Assembly (NCBI GenBank): GCA_029939505.1
Contig: JAOZSV010000006.1
Span: forward strand, 1 to 62,915
Direction of reading: 5' to 3'
Length of the DNA: 62,915 bases
From: Thiotrichaceae bacterium
Lineage (GTDB): Bacteria > Pseudomonadota > Gammaproteobacteria > Beggiatoales > Beggiatoaceae
In this document: one piece after another, positions 32,554 through 41,115 of the stretch
Layout of the letters: each line of letters opens with the position of its first letter
How positions within the stretch are numbered: position 1 is the first letter of the stretch
Notes under the pieces: generated by a model
Seen by the model: only the letters and a program-made list of their open reading frames with translations
Told to the model about the DNA's origin: nothing
Database searches by the model: none
Program-made: the position numbers and the translations under genes

Positions 32554-33894
32554 ATGGAAAATTTTACGCATTACGTGACTCAAGTCAATAATATTGTTTG
32601 GGGCCCTGCTATGCTTGTGCTTATTCTTGGCACAGGCATTTATTTAATGCTCAAGTTACAATTGATACCCCTTCGTAAGTTAATCTATGGTTTTCGTATG
32701 CTCTGGCAGGGACGTTCTAGTAGCGGCAAGGGGGATATTACCCCTTTTAATGCTTTAATGACTTCCCTTTCTGCAACCATTGGTACAGGAAATATTGCTG
32801 GAGTAGCGACGGCGATTTTTTTAGGTGGTCCTGGCGCGTTGTTTTGGATGTGGTGTACTGCCCTAGTGGGCATGGCGACAAAATATGGTGAAGCCGTTTG
32901 TGCTGTGCATTACCGCGAAAAAGATGAGGGCGGAAATTATATTGGTGGTCCCATGTATTACATTAAAAATGGTTTAAAAAGCCATTGGGCTTGGTTAGGG
33001 ACAGCATTTGCCATTTTTGGTGCGATAGCAGGTTTTGGTATTGGTAATACAGTGCAAGCTAATTCTGTTGCAGATGTATTACGTGCTGAATTTGGTGTGC
33101 CGACTTGGATCACTGGTATGACATTAGCTGTATTGGTTGGGCTAGTGTTAATTGGGGGAATCCGTCGGATTGCAGAAGTGGTTGGTAAACTTGTGCCTGT
33201 GATGGGAATTGCTTATGTGGGATGTGGATTGATTATTTTGGTTATTCATGCTGCTGAAATACCCCATGCTTTGAACCTGATTTTTAGTTACGCATTTACA
33301 CCAGTAGCGGCAACTGGCGGTTTTGCAGGGGCGGGAGTTTGGCTTGCTATTCGCTATGGTGTCGCTCGCGGAGTCTTTTCTAATGAAGCGGGTTTAGGTA
33401 GCGCACCAATAGCACAAGCGACGGCTCGTACAGATAGCCCTGTGCGACAAGGCGTTATTGCTATGTTAGAAACTTTTATTGATACGATGGTCGTTTGTAG
33501 CATTACAGGTTTGGTGATTATTATCTCTGGTGCTTGGACAACTGGCGCGACTGGCGCATCTTTATCATCAGCCGCATTTGAAATCGCTTTACCGAATTTT
33601 GGAGGCTATATTGTTGCCCTTGGCTCTGCGATATTTGCTTTCACGACATTATTAGGATGGAGCTTTTATGGTGAAAAATGTGTGCAATTTCTTTTTGGAT
33701 ACAAATCAATTAAAATTTTTCGGTTATTATGGGTGCTGGTTATACCCATTGGCGCGATGGGAGAATTAGGTTTGATTTGGTTAGTCGCAGATACACTTAA
33801 TGCGCTTATGGCGATTCCTAATTTAATCGCTTTGTTATTATTGAGTCCAATTATATTTAAGCTGACACGGGAATATCGCTTTTCAGAGAAATAA
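32554..33894 (+). CDS. Alanine or glycine:cation symporter (AGCS family)
   Basis: 446 residues, about 10-11 membrane helices. AGCS signatures: SLSATIGTGNIAGVATAI, GGPGALFWMWCTALVGMATKYGE, and GGPMYYI. Uses a Na+ or H+ gradient to import alanine or glycine across the inner membrane. No regulator or glycine riboswitch was seen upstream, only nested repeats up to 18 bp before the start. A TCAGAATTTTC / GAAAATTCTGA hairpin follows. Confidence 0.95.
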   Translation: MENFTHYVTQVNNIVWGPAMLVLILGTGIYLMLKLQLIPLRKLIYGFRMLWQGRSSSGKGDITPFNALMTSLSATIGTGNIAGVATAIFLGGPGALFWMWCTALVGMATKYGEAVCAVHYREKDEGGNYIGGPMYYIKNGLKSHWAWLGTAFAIFGAIAGFGIGNTVQANSVADVLRAEFGVPTWITGMTLAVLVGLVLIGGIRRIAEVVGKLVPVMGIAYVGCGLIILVIHAAEIPHALNLIFSYAFTPVAATGGFAGAGVWLAIRYGVARGVFSNEAGLGSAPIAQATARTDSPVRQGVIAMLETFIDTMVVCSITGLVIIISGAWTTGATGASLSSAAFEIALPNFGGYIVALGSAIFAFTTLLGWSFYGEKCVQFLFGYKSIKIFRLLWVLVIPIGAMGELGLIWLVADTLNALMAIPNLIALLLLSPIIFKLTREYRFSEK

Positions 33895-33902
33895 TTTGTA
33901 TT

Positions 33903-33933
33903 AATCAGAATTTTCATTCTGAAAATTCTGATT
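33903..33933 (+). terminator. Probable terminator after the symporter gene
   Basis: AATCAGAATTTTC...GAAAATTCTGATT, perfect 13-bp arms starting 8 nt after the stop codon. Confidence 0.6.
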
Positions 33934-34012
33934 AATAAGAAAAGGGTGAAAAATTCTCCGCACCCTCCTTCAATAAACAGAATTTGAACAGTATATCTGT
34001 GAGGTTAATATC

Positions 34013-34195
34013 ATGTCTATTACTGAATTAACGAGGATTGCTAGAGAGCAATCTAAAATCAGAACTCACTCACAACGAGTTGCCTTATTGAAAGCGGCTG
34101 ATATAATCGGCTCTGATGGTTATTTATCCGATAAATATTTTTCTCAAGAAACGGTAGAAAAAGATCGTAAGTCAGGACGTAAACCGACTATTTAA
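34013..34195 (+). CDS. Small protein, partner of the next gene
   Basis: 60 residues, starting MSITELTRIAREQ, basic and helical. GTGAGG lies before the ATG. Its stop TAA overlaps the region before the next ATG (1-nt gap), so the two are coupled. Size and order suggest an antitoxin or accessory subunit; inference only. Confidence 0.5.
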   Translation: MSITELTRIAREQSKIRTHSQRVALLKAADIIGSDGYLSDKYFSQETVEKDRKSGRKPTI

Positions 34196-34196
34196 A

Positions 34197-34787
34197 ATGT
34201 ATAAAACTAAAACATCTTTTGTTTATGGCTTTCATGGAATTGATGAAGAAGTCGCTTACCAAATACTTAATAACAAAACCCAATTTTTACCAAGCAGTAA
34301 CAAATATGATTGGCTTGGTAGTGGTATATACTTTTGGGAAAATAACCTTTCGAGAGCCAAACAGTATGCTGTTCAAGATTCAAAAAGAAAGAATAGCAAG
34401 ATCAAAACCCCTTTTGTACTAGGCGCTATTTTAGATTTAGGAAATTGCTTCGATTTACTAGAACAAGAAAATTTAGATTTTTTAGCTTATGCTTTTGAAG
34501 AATTAGAATATACTGCTAAAGCTGAAAATATGCCTTTACCTGAAAATAAAAGTTTTCATTCAGAAGACTTTGACTTAAAGAAAAGGGAATTAGATTGTAC
34601 TGTAATTAGACTAGCACTTCAGATTGCAAAACAAAATGGAGTCATTTTTGATTCAGTAAGAGCTGTATTTTGGGAAGGTAGAGAACTTTATCCAAATGCT
34701 GGGTTTAAGAAGCATAATCATATACAAATAGCCATAAGAAATCCAAATTGTATTAAAGGCATATTTCTCCCTAGAGAAAAAGGATAA
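34197..34787 (+). CDS. Possible ADP-ribosyltransferase-fold protein
   Basis: 196 residues. N-terminal FVYGFHGIDEEVAYQIL, then SSNKYDWLGSGIYFWEN and RAKQYA, the arrangement HG...S..YDWLG.GIYF seen in ADP-ribosyltransferase-like toxins, where His, Tyr and a distal Glu contact NAD. The distal acidic residue may be in VFWEGRELYP near the C-terminus. The family assignment is tentative. Paired with the 60-residue gene like a toxin with its antitoxin. Confidence 0.45.
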   Translation: MYKTKTSFVYGFHGIDEEVAYQILNNKTQFLPSSNKYDWLGSGIYFWENNLSRAKQYAVQDSKRKNSKIKTPFVLGAILDLGNCFDLLEQENLDFLAYAFEELEYTAKAENMPLPENKSFHSEDFDLKKRELDCTVIRLALQIAKQNGVIFDSVRAVFWEGRELYPNAGFKKHNHIQIAIRNPNCIKGIFLPREKG

Positions 34788-34793
34788 TTGGGG

Positions 34794-34835
34794 ATCGAGG
34801 TTTGAGTTTTTTGAAAAAAAAACTCAAACCTCGAT
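34794..34835. repeat. 42-nt TTCGAGG-type hairpin
   Basis: ATCGAGG TTTGAG ... CTCAAA CCTCGAT, outermost pair A-T. Sits directly after the preceding gene and may act as its terminator. Confidence 0.9.
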
Positions 34836-34875
34836 TTTTTTCTTTTCAGAATTTTTACTATATATCGAAAAAGTC

Positions 34876-35157
34876 ATGACTAAATTAGAAAAAGATCAAG
34901 AACGGGAACATCGTATTGACATGGAAATTGTGGTTGATGCGTATGATAGAGAAGAAAGGGCAATGGGATGGTACTATTATGTTTCGGAGAATTGTCATTT
35001 CCCATTTAAGGCAAAATGTACAGTTGAAAGAAGAACTTCGCCTTTGAATCTGAATGATGAGGTAGATGTTGTCGATACCGGTATTCATATAGATGATCAA
35101 ACAAACGAGGTCATAAATGACTGGCATTACTGGAGCAAAAGGGAATATGAGTTTTAG
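34876..35157 (+). CDS. CcbP-like calcium-binding protein
   Basis: 93 residues, very acidic. Shows the CcbP core: ERAMGWYYYVSENCHFPFKAKC, then a domain with NLNDEVDVVD and the family end DWHYWSKREYEF. Cyanobacterial CcbP binds Ca2+ through acidic residues and buffers it during differentiation; function here unknown. The gene ends 2 nt before a GTAGGGTGGGTAG repeat yet appears complete. Confidence 0.8.
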   Translation: MTKLEKDQEREHRIDMEIVVDAYDREERAMGWYYYVSENCHFPFKAKCTVERRTSPLNLNDEVDVVDTGIHIDDQTNEVINDWHYWSKREYEF

Positions 35158-35158
35158 T

Positions 35159-35240
35159 AAGGTAGGGTGGGTAGGAACGAAGTGGAAACCCACCATTACA
35201 CTGTTTAAGAAATCCGATTTTTGCAAAAAAATCGGATTTC
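35159..35240. repeat. GTAGGGTGGGTAG element and AAATCCGATTTTT hairpin
   Basis: 35162-35192 has arms GTAGGGTGGGTAGGAACG... CCCACC. At about 35209-35240 a GAAATCCGATTTTT / AAAAATCGGATTTC hairpin overlaps the convergent stop region. Confidence 0.8.
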
Positions 35241-35834
35241 TCAGTGGGTTAATTGAACTACATAATTTAATGCCCCATACAATTGATTTAACTTATCAAT
35301 GGTAAAATTGATTGGTTCTTTAACAAACACATCTCTTTTCAATTTTCCAAATTGCCATAAATTACCATCAGTAACAATTCCATAAACAGGATGCTCAATA
35401 TCATCATTGATTTTTTGCGAAGCAACTAATTCTGCTAAACATTGCCCCCAACCTTGTTCAAAATCATTTTTTTTTGCTTCAACGACAATAAGTATTGGTT
35501 TCTCTAATACCGTCTTACCTAACTCAGAACGAGCAGAAAAGATATAATCTGGTGTGCCAGAAAGCGTTTCATCATAAGACAGACTTTTTTGGATCCAGAA
35601 GGAACACTTTAAATAATATTTTTTATACACTTCTCTCAAAAGGGGAGAAATGATAATTTCACAGCGTGAGGCTTCTGAACTAAAAACATCAATATTTTCT
35701 TTATAAAATTCCAAATCACTTAAAAAGTGTTCTGAGGGTTGTATTTCTTCAGTGAGCAGGAAAATTTCTTCATGGTATTTGATATGATATTTTTTCTGCA
35801 CTTCTGCAATGTTTTTAAAATCACTAAATGCCAT
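35241..35834 (-). CDS. PD-(D/E)XK nuclease-like protein
   Basis: 197 residues. SGTPDYIFSAR supplies the PD, and ILIVVEAKKNDFEQGWGQC the ExK of a restriction-endonuclease fold; the following Gln is typical of the family that assembles near AEL. This type is found in cyanobacteria and sulfur bacteria as stand-alone proteins of unknown role. No methyltransferase neighbour. Confidence 0.65.
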   Translation of the reverse strand: MAFSDFKNIAEVQKKYHIKYHEEIFLLTEEIQPSEHFLSDLEFYKENIDVFSSEASRCEIIISPLLREVYKKYYLKCSFWIQKSLSYDETLSGTPDYIFSARSELGKTVLEKPILIVVEAKKNDFEQGWGQCLAELVASQKINDDIEHPVYGIVTDGNLWQFGKLKRDVFVKEPINFTIDKLNQLYGALNYVVQLTH

Positions 35835-35868
35835 ATTTCAATTCCTGTTACAAAACGCTAAAAAAAAT

Positions 35869-36013
35869 GTAACTACTCAGCCTTGAAATCAATTTCAAGG
35901 CTGAAAGCTAAAGTCTGCTAAAGCAGACTATTAAAAAAACGGAGTCGTTTAGCTGAGCCTGCTTTAGCTTTTAGCCTTGAAATCAATTTCAAGGCTAACC
36001 GCTGAGTAGTTAC
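35869..36013. repeat. GTAACTACTCAG inverted-repeat element
   Basis: 145 bp. Ends GTAACTACTCAGC / GCTGAGTAGTTAC. Interior: two CCTTGAAATCAATTTCAAGG palindromes and a GTCTGCTAAAGCAGAC stem. Related copies at 31681 and 50057. Confidence 0.9.
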
Positions 36014-36137
36014 AAAAAAATGTTAATGTAGGTTTTTTTTGGTGCAACGGTAAAACGTTATACTCAAAATGTAGGGTGGGTAGGAACGAAGTGGAAACCC
36101 ACCATTTTTTTGTGGGTTTCGCTACATTTACTAGAAA

Positions 36138-37652
36138 TCAACAGAATCGTTTTGAAAAATCATTGTTTTTAATAAGATTTGTTCCGACAGTCGTATGATC
36201 TTCAATAGCCGCAAAAGTCGCTCCCACAATATGGTTATCTTGTACCATATTTCCTGTTGTACCTGGCAACAGATGTACCCCCGCATGATGTACTCCCAAA
36301 ATATCATTCTTGACTATCTGATTATAACAACTGGCAAAATCACTTTGTTCAGAATGTTGGCGTTGCGCGACTCCAATCAGCACCCCAAAAAAATGAAATT
36401 TTTTATTCACACCGCGATTATTATCAACAATAAGATTATTTGCCACCGTACAGCTATATACGGAACGCACAAATTTAACGCCATCTCCATAATTGCCATC
36501 AATACAATTATTTTCAATACGTGTATAAGCTGCATTGTCAAGGCTAATACCTGGTAATTTAGCTTGAGAGCTGCCATCAGCCATTAAACCCATGTCTTCC
36601 ACAAAATCTTGGGTTAATTCGATCTGATGTTGTAAAGCCCGTTTACCATTACCATAAATGTGACAATTTTGCACTTGACAATACCAAGAACCATTATCAA
36701 TCGTAATTCCTTCACAATCATTTTCCGCGATCACACAATTAATAACTCGTAAATAACCAACACCATCGGTTGTTATACCCATTTTACGATTATGACGAAA
36801 TGAACAATTGATTAGTGTATTGCGATATGGCGCAGGATCAGCAGGTGAGAAAGGCCCAAAATTACCAATAATTTCAGTAGTATAGTGTATTTGTGCCTGA
36901 AAATCTAATGGTTCAATTTCTGGGGGTAATTTTAGATCGGTAAGAAAAATACCGCTTTGTTTACAGCGTTCTGCGATACACGAGTCAAGTACCGTATCTT
37001 GCACATCGCGTATCATCATAAAACCAACGATATCTGCTTCATAAACGGTACACCGTTCTAACCGCGCCCTGTAAACTTCATCTGAAAACAAAAAACCGAC
37101 GGCGCGAGGTGCAAGAATTTCGACCTGAGAAAATAAAATATCGCTCGCTCTAGTCACCAAAATGGCAGCACAAAACTTATTCGTACCTTGATGACGAATC
37201 CTTATATTTTCCACCCGTACCCGATTATCACCTTGAATCATTAGACCAAAATCAATATCCTTGAACACCAACTCCGTCATCCCTAACACGCCGACGAGGC
37301 TTACACCAGTACGGAGTTTCAGCGTTTCTGTCAGTTCAATACGACCCGCTGGCAAATGCACTTCACCTCCGTTTTCTGGTAGGGCTGCGATTTCGGAAAA
37401 TAGGCGATTCGCATTAAAATCGTCGGGCGGAATCACGCGCAGGGGTACCTCATCAGCTTGTGACATGGAACCGTTGTCTCTTGCCGGCTGACTATTCGCT
37501 TGGGCTGCAAGACGCATCCGTTCAAAAAGTGCCCATTCAATCTGGGTAGATTGGAGATTGAATTGAGATTCAGGTACTGGAGGAGGTGGCCTGTTTTTTT
37601 TAGGTTTGAGAAACCAAACGATTTTTTTTATTAATAAACTCAATTTGAACAT
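36138..37652 (-). CDS. Right-handed parallel beta-helix protein
   Basis: 504 residues. After a basic, Pro-rich N-terminus and a Pro/Ser linker, from about residue 70 onward there is a regular beta-helix: repeated units like NCVIAENDCEGITIDNG, NNCIDGNYGDGVKF, NNLIVDNNRG. Such folds occur in polysaccharide lyases, epimerases and surface adhesins. No signal peptide is clear, so location is uncertain. No catalytic set identified. Confidence 0.7.
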   Translation of the reverse strand: MFKLSLLIKKIVWFLKPKKNRPPPPVPESQFNLQSTQIEWALFERMRLAAQANSQPARDNGSMSQADEVPLRVIPPDDFNANRLFSEIAALPENGGEVHLPAGRIELTETLKLRTGVSLVGVLGMTELVFKDIDFGLMIQGDNRVRVENIRIRHQGTNKFCAAILVTRASDILFSQVEILAPRAVGFLFSDEVYRARLERCTVYEADIVGFMMIRDVQDTVLDSCIAERCKQSGIFLTDLKLPPEIEPLDFQAQIHYTTEIIGNFGPFSPADPAPYRNTLINCSFRHNRKMGITTDGVGYLRVINCVIAENDCEGITIDNGSWYCQVQNCHIYGNGKRALQHQIELTQDFVEDMGLMADGSSQAKLPGISLDNAAYTRIENNCIDGNYGDGVKFVRSVYSCTVANNLIVDNNRGVNKKFHFFGVLIGVAQRQHSEQSDFASCYNQIVKNDILGVHHAGVHLLPGTTGNMVQDNHIVGATFAAIEDHTTVGTNLIKNNDFSKRFC

Positions 37653-37877
37653 AATTAATGTCGTGAGTTAGATAGCTTCTAGCTATGAACTCTGAATGTT
37701 AAAAGATTTATGGTAACGGTCGCGTGGGAATGCATACCGTGATGTTCAGCATCACATATTTTATTAAAAGCTGGAGCGTTATGCATCAGCAATTCTAATT
37801 GTCTTGTCAATAAATTGAAAAAGTTCCACCACTGCCGCCAAACGTCCCTCAATTTAATATGAAGACTATATCGCAGC

Positions 37878-38392
37878 CTATTCATTAACCAGTTTTAAAG
37901 TATAATCTAACAAAGTTGGATTAAAATAAATTTTAGAGTCCCTTAAAATTTGAATATGAGGTTTAAGAGATGGAAGTATTCCTTTTTTCTTGGCTTCAAT
38001 AAGGATACCAAGGCTTCCAATGACTTTTATGTGGTTCAGTTTTGCTACCCTTCGTCCCGCTTTTTCATCAATTAACAAATAGTCTGCTTGGAGATGTTTA
38101 TACAATGCGATAGAACTCAATTCGCCTTTATCCAGTGAACTTCCCTCAATTACAACACGATTTAAATCCAAATCAGTGACTTTTTCTTGTAAATATTCTT
38201 TTTCGAGGTTTTAGTTTTTTGACAAAAAACTAAAACCTCGAAAAGTTGAACTGCTCCGAATTGACCACCAACAGTTACTTCTTCATAAACCTCTCGTGAA
38301 ACGGTAACCTCATCAAATAGTTTTCCTAAAATATCCAAACTGTCACAGATTGCCAATGCCACTAAAGGTGATGCGTCTGCTACTACAATCAT
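37878..38392 (-). pseudogene. PIN-domain (DUF3368) toxin gene split by a 41-nt hairpin
   Basis: From ATG 38392 the frame reads MIVVADASPLVALAICDSLD, the PIN N-terminus with Asp, up to codon 50, where the hairpin (38202-38242) begins. Removing exactly 41 nt joins VQL to KEYLQEKVTDLD and continues with LDKGELSSIALY (acidic site) and LLIDEKAGRRVA to the stop. The product is then about 157 residues, the usual DUF3368 length. With the hairpin read linearly, translation stops early. PIN toxins are RNases. Paired with the UPF0175 gene upstream. Confidence 0.85.
38202..38242. repeat. 41-nt hairpin inside the PIN gene
   Basis: TTCGAGG TTTTAG TTTTTTGACAAAAAA CTAAAA CCTCGAA. Insertion falls exactly at a codon boundary of the host gene. 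Confidence 0.95.
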
Positions 38393-38693
38393 GATAATTC
38401 CTTATCTAACATAGCAACTTCGTTATTTAATTCTTCAATATTTTCATAAGTTTGGTGTTCGATACCTCTTTGTTGGCATTCGTATAAAAATTCATAGCGA
38501 TCTATTTTTCCAATAAATTCAATAGCCGCTCTTACCGAAAGTAGTCCATTTCTATACATATCTATGGCGGTATTCAATTTTAATAATTGAGTTAATTTTT
38601 CCGGCGATTGAGAAATGACATATTTTTCTGGAATATCAATTTCGAGGTTTTAGTTTTTTGAAAAAAAACTAAAACCTCGAAAATGAGTTCCAT
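38389..38693 (-). pseudogene. UPF0175 antitoxin gene split by a 41-nt hairpin
   Basis: ATG-GAA-CTC-ATT (38693-38682) is followed by a hairpin (38641-38681) and then ATT-GAT-ATT-CCA, which continues IPEKYVISQSPEKLTQLLKL and on into NTAIDMYRNGLLSVRAAIEF. Exact removal of 41 nt yields an 87-residue UPF0175 protein. Read linearly the ATG frame hits TAA soon after. An internal ATG at 38577 would give only the last 62 residues. Overlaps the PIN gene start by 4 nt, forming a TA operon in which both genes carry the same element. Confidence 0.85.
38641..38681. repeat. 41-nt hairpin inside the UPF0175 gene
   Basis: TTCGAGG TTTTAG TTTTTTGAAAAAAAA CTAAAA CCTCGAA. Also at a codon boundary. Flanks are ATT on both sides on the coding strand, which might be a 3-bp target duplication. 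Confidence 0.95.
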
Positions 38694-39062
38694 AAGATTT
38701 CTCCAAGTTGATAGAGAATAAAATCAAAGTTGTTGTAGGTGGGCAAGGTGTTTTTCGTGCAACGGCAAAATACGACTAGGCTTTAAAACCTAAGTACCTG
38801 TGCATAAATAATTGAATAAAAGGGACCAGGTTCGGATTATTTTGTTAAATACCACAATCTGTCTTATCATTTAAATAACGAGAAAACTTGATCATCGAGT
38901 ATTAACAATATTTTTGATAAAACTTTAATATTTTGGTACTCAGGGCAACCATAAAGGATTGCCCCTACAACATTAAAAAACTTTAGGCTGAAATATTCTT
39001 ATGTCGAGTGACGAAAATCTTCTGATGTAGGGGCAATCCCTTGTGTTTGCCCTGAGTAGTTA
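38694..39062. repeat. Repeat block with GGGCAACC inverted repeat
   Basis: About 38936-39063 has ends TACTCAGGGCAACC / TTGCCCTGAGTA and inner arms GGATTGCCCCTACA / TGTAGGGGCAATCC. The left part (38700-38930) is AT-rich without a gene. Confidence 0.8.
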
Positions 39063-39174
39063 CTCCTAAATTAGAATAATAGACTGGGTTGCAACAGATA
39101 AAGTGGAGATGGTGAGAGGAGCCTGATGGAATCAGAATTGTACCCCGCTTAATGAGAGAGAAGCTATTATTCAT
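39063..39174 (-). pseudogene. Truncated partner gene of the Panacea-domain protein
   Basis: ATG 39174 overlaps the stop of the upstream Panacea gene (ATGA). It reads MNNSFSLIKRGTILIPSG and then SSHHLHFICCNPVYYSNLG, after which the frame enters the TACTCAGGGCAA repeat. The N-terminus matches small proteins commonly encoded after Panacea antitoxins, beginning with a similar KxGTILIPSG. Only about 37 residues survive, so the probable toxin is disrupted. Confidence 0.6.
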
Positions 39175-39725
39175 CGCAGGCTTACTTTGACTTGATCAAG
39201 ATATCGTTGTTCTTGGTTCAATTCACTAAGCACTTTCACTTGTTCCTCATCACGCCCCATCGCACGAAAAATGGATTCTAAGTTGATAGGGAATGAACTC
39301 CCATTTGGATCTTCCCATTCTTGGCAATAATCATGAGTAAAATCTTTAATTTGAAATCGACTCATTGTGCCATATTCTGCATAAACTTCATCAAGTATCC
39401 GCATTTCGGCTTTGCTCAACTCATCAAAGTCCTCAACCTCTCTTGATAGGGATACTTCATAATTATCTTCATCTCTAATGAGATCGTGCCAAGGACTCAC
39501 TTCGTCTGGAGAAGGCTGGGATTTGATCAGATCGTAAGTTTGAGAAAGCACGGGACCGTGGGGCATGGAAACAAAATGATCGCCACTAATAGGCTCACCC
39601 CACTTTGAAACCGCTTTTCGCTCTGCTAAATAAAGCAGCTTAATTAGTTTGATAAAAGCCATGCGATTGCCCCTTTTCTTTAAAAGGTATGCCGCCATTT
39701 GGGTTACAACTGGTTCTGAGAACAT
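39171..39725 (-). CDS. Panacea/SocA-like antitoxin-domain protein
   Basis: 184 residues. Panacea-domain pattern: VTQMAAYLLKKRGNRMAFIKLIKLLYLAERKAVSKWGEPISGDHF, then MPHGPVLSQTYDLI and a C-terminal DYCQEWEDP. Panacea proteins neutralise diverse toxins encoded beside them, some via protein degradation (SocA) or by acting as dedicated chaperones. The cognate gene downstream is truncated (39063-39174), so this antitoxin is an orphan now. Confidence 0.8.
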   Translation of the reverse strand: MFSEPVVTQMAAYLLKKRGNRMAFIKLIKLLYLAERKAVSKWGEPISGDHFVSMPHGPVLSQTYDLIKSQPSPDEVSPWHDLIRDEDNYEVSLSREVEDFDELSKAEMRILDEVYAEYGTMSRFQIKDFTHDYCQEWEDPNGSSFPINLESIFRAMGRDEEQVKVLSELNQEQRYLDQVKVSLR

Positions 39726-39761
39726 TATAGTCTCCGCTTAACATATTGCTGTTACATAGAA

Positions 39762-39852
39762 TTATAGTTGTCCACCGCCTGGCTCGCAGCGTTGGCTTTT
39801 TGGTATGCCACAGATAGTTTTTGTTTTATCATCCACGCCTAGTAAAATTTTG
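39762..39852 (-). pseudogene. C-terminal remnant of an unknown gene
   Basis: Frame KILLGVDDKTKTICGIPKS, then QRCEPGGGQL, ending at a stop 36 nt before the Panacea gene. It is cut at the 5' side by TTGTACAGGACAATTTTTTAT, an element end. Composition is protein-like (ICGIPKSQRC), but the family is not identified. Confidence 0.3.
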
Positions 39853-40299
39853 TACAGGACAATTTTTTATAAGTATTCGAGAGTCGAGGTTTGAGTTTTT
39901 CGTAAAAAAACTCAAACCTCGACTAAAGTTTTTTGAAGAAAAACTTTCGCCTCGAATTGATTTTTAGGATGAAATCATTCAGTCAAAGTCAAAACCAGAC
40001 CTGGCAGGTTCAAAAGAAAACCTGCCAGGTCAAAATCAAGTTTGGTCGCTGCCCTTGACCTGCCAGGTTTTGTTTTAACCTGGCAGGTCTGATTTTAAAG
40101 TCTTTTAAAGATTTTTACCTACAAAATCAAACAGTTATAAATACAGACCTTATCCTGTTCTTATATACAATCCTTGTAGTTATTGTTTGAGTAACAAGAA
40201 AACTTGATGATCGAGTGTAAGTCAATGAGAATTAATTTTATTGTCAATTCTGTTAATTTTTAAATTCGGCCAATTTTGATTCAAGCAATAAAAAATGTC
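39853..40299. repeat. Repeat block with two fused hairpins and CCTGGCAGG palindromes
   Basis: 39883-39923 is a 41-nt hairpin with G-C outermost pair (GTCGAGG ... CCTCGAC). It runs directly into a half-hairpin CTAAAG...CTTTCGCCTCGAA that lacks its own left arm. Palindromes of the CCTGGCAGG type lie at about 39998-40090. ACAATCCTTGTAGTTATTG follows near 40170, and AAATTCGGCCAATTTTGATTC (40261-40281) is a remnant of the tail of the 140-bp elements of the right-hand array. Confidence 0.8.
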
Positions 40300-41052
40300 C
40301 TATACAGTCGTAACTGATTCAAAAATCTCATTTTTTACAAATAGCAAATTCTTATAAATCCCTTTTAATTTTTCTAAATCGGTACTATCATAGTTTCTGC
40401 TGACAAAATATTGATATTTGTTAATCTCTAATTTTTCTAAAATGACGAAATTCCAAATAGCACCAATAATAAAAGCTCCTTTGATCGTGGTAAAATCATT
40501 CAATTCAATTGCAGCAATTAATTCAGCTAACAGTTGTGGTTCCGGATCTTTTGCTGTTTTTGATTTTTTAAACTCTTGTATAAAAAAATAAGGTTTTTCT
40601 GAATAAAAATATCCCTTAGCGACGACAAAATCAGTCTCTCCATTTAGAATAAATTGCTCAGTTTGATAAAATAAATTTTCATCATAAAAATCCCTTATTT
40701 CTTTGTCAATATTTATAAAGTCAATTCGATTTAAAATCGGTGTGATAAATTTCACTTTTAAATCTTCTTCTTTATAATTCTCCAGAAAAAAAATATTTTT
40801 ATCAATTAAGTTTTTTAAAAAGAGAATGTCTTTCTCATTTAATATGATGTTTTCATCATTAAACCAGTGATTGAATTTGTCATAATTCAGTTTCGGTTTT
40901 ATTTTGACCAGATTTTTTAATTCACTAAAACTTATTTTGCTAAAAGAATAAGTTGGAATGGCATTTCTTATTTGATTCTTTGCTTCAAGTAAATCTAAGC
41001 GTCTTTTGAATTGCTCATTCTCTTTTAATAGTTGGTGTAATTCTTTAGTCAT
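40300..41052 (-). CDS. PD-(D/E)XK nuclease-like hypothetical protein
   Basis: 250 residues. Helical N-terminus with a coiled coil (LLKENEQFKRRLDLLEAKNQ). Central NGETDFVVAKGYF and FFIQEFKKSK supply the Asp and ExK of a restriction-endonuclease fold, followed by EPQLLAELIAAI. This domain layout is frequent in Bacteroidota and sulfur bacteria, with unknown function. No nearby partner. Confidence 0.6.
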   Translation of the reverse strand: MTKELHQLLKENEQFKRRLDLLEAKNQIRNAIPTYSFSKISFSELKNLVKIKPKLNYDKFNHWFNDENIILNEKDILFLKNLIDKNIFFLENYKEEDLKVKFITPILNRIDFINIDKEIRDFYDENLFYQTEQFILNGETDFVVAKGYFYSEKPYFFIQEFKKSKTAKDPEPQLLAELIAAIELNDFTTIKGAFIIGAIWNFVILEKLEINKYQYFVSRNYDSTDLEKLKGIYKNLLFVKNEIFESVTTV

Positions 41053-41115
41053 GATTTTGGTTGCTCTATTAAACCGGACTGATTTTAGAAGCGTGTCCGG
41101 TTTGTTTTTTGGAAA

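Noticed and set aside
37679-37885. 68-codon minus-strand ORF (NRLRYSLHIKLRDVW)
   Set aside because: No ribosome site, family or context; too weak to list.
38983-39062. Continuation of the 39174 ORF into a 63-residue protein
   Set aside because: The last 26 codons are GGGCAACC repeat; only the first about 37 look native.
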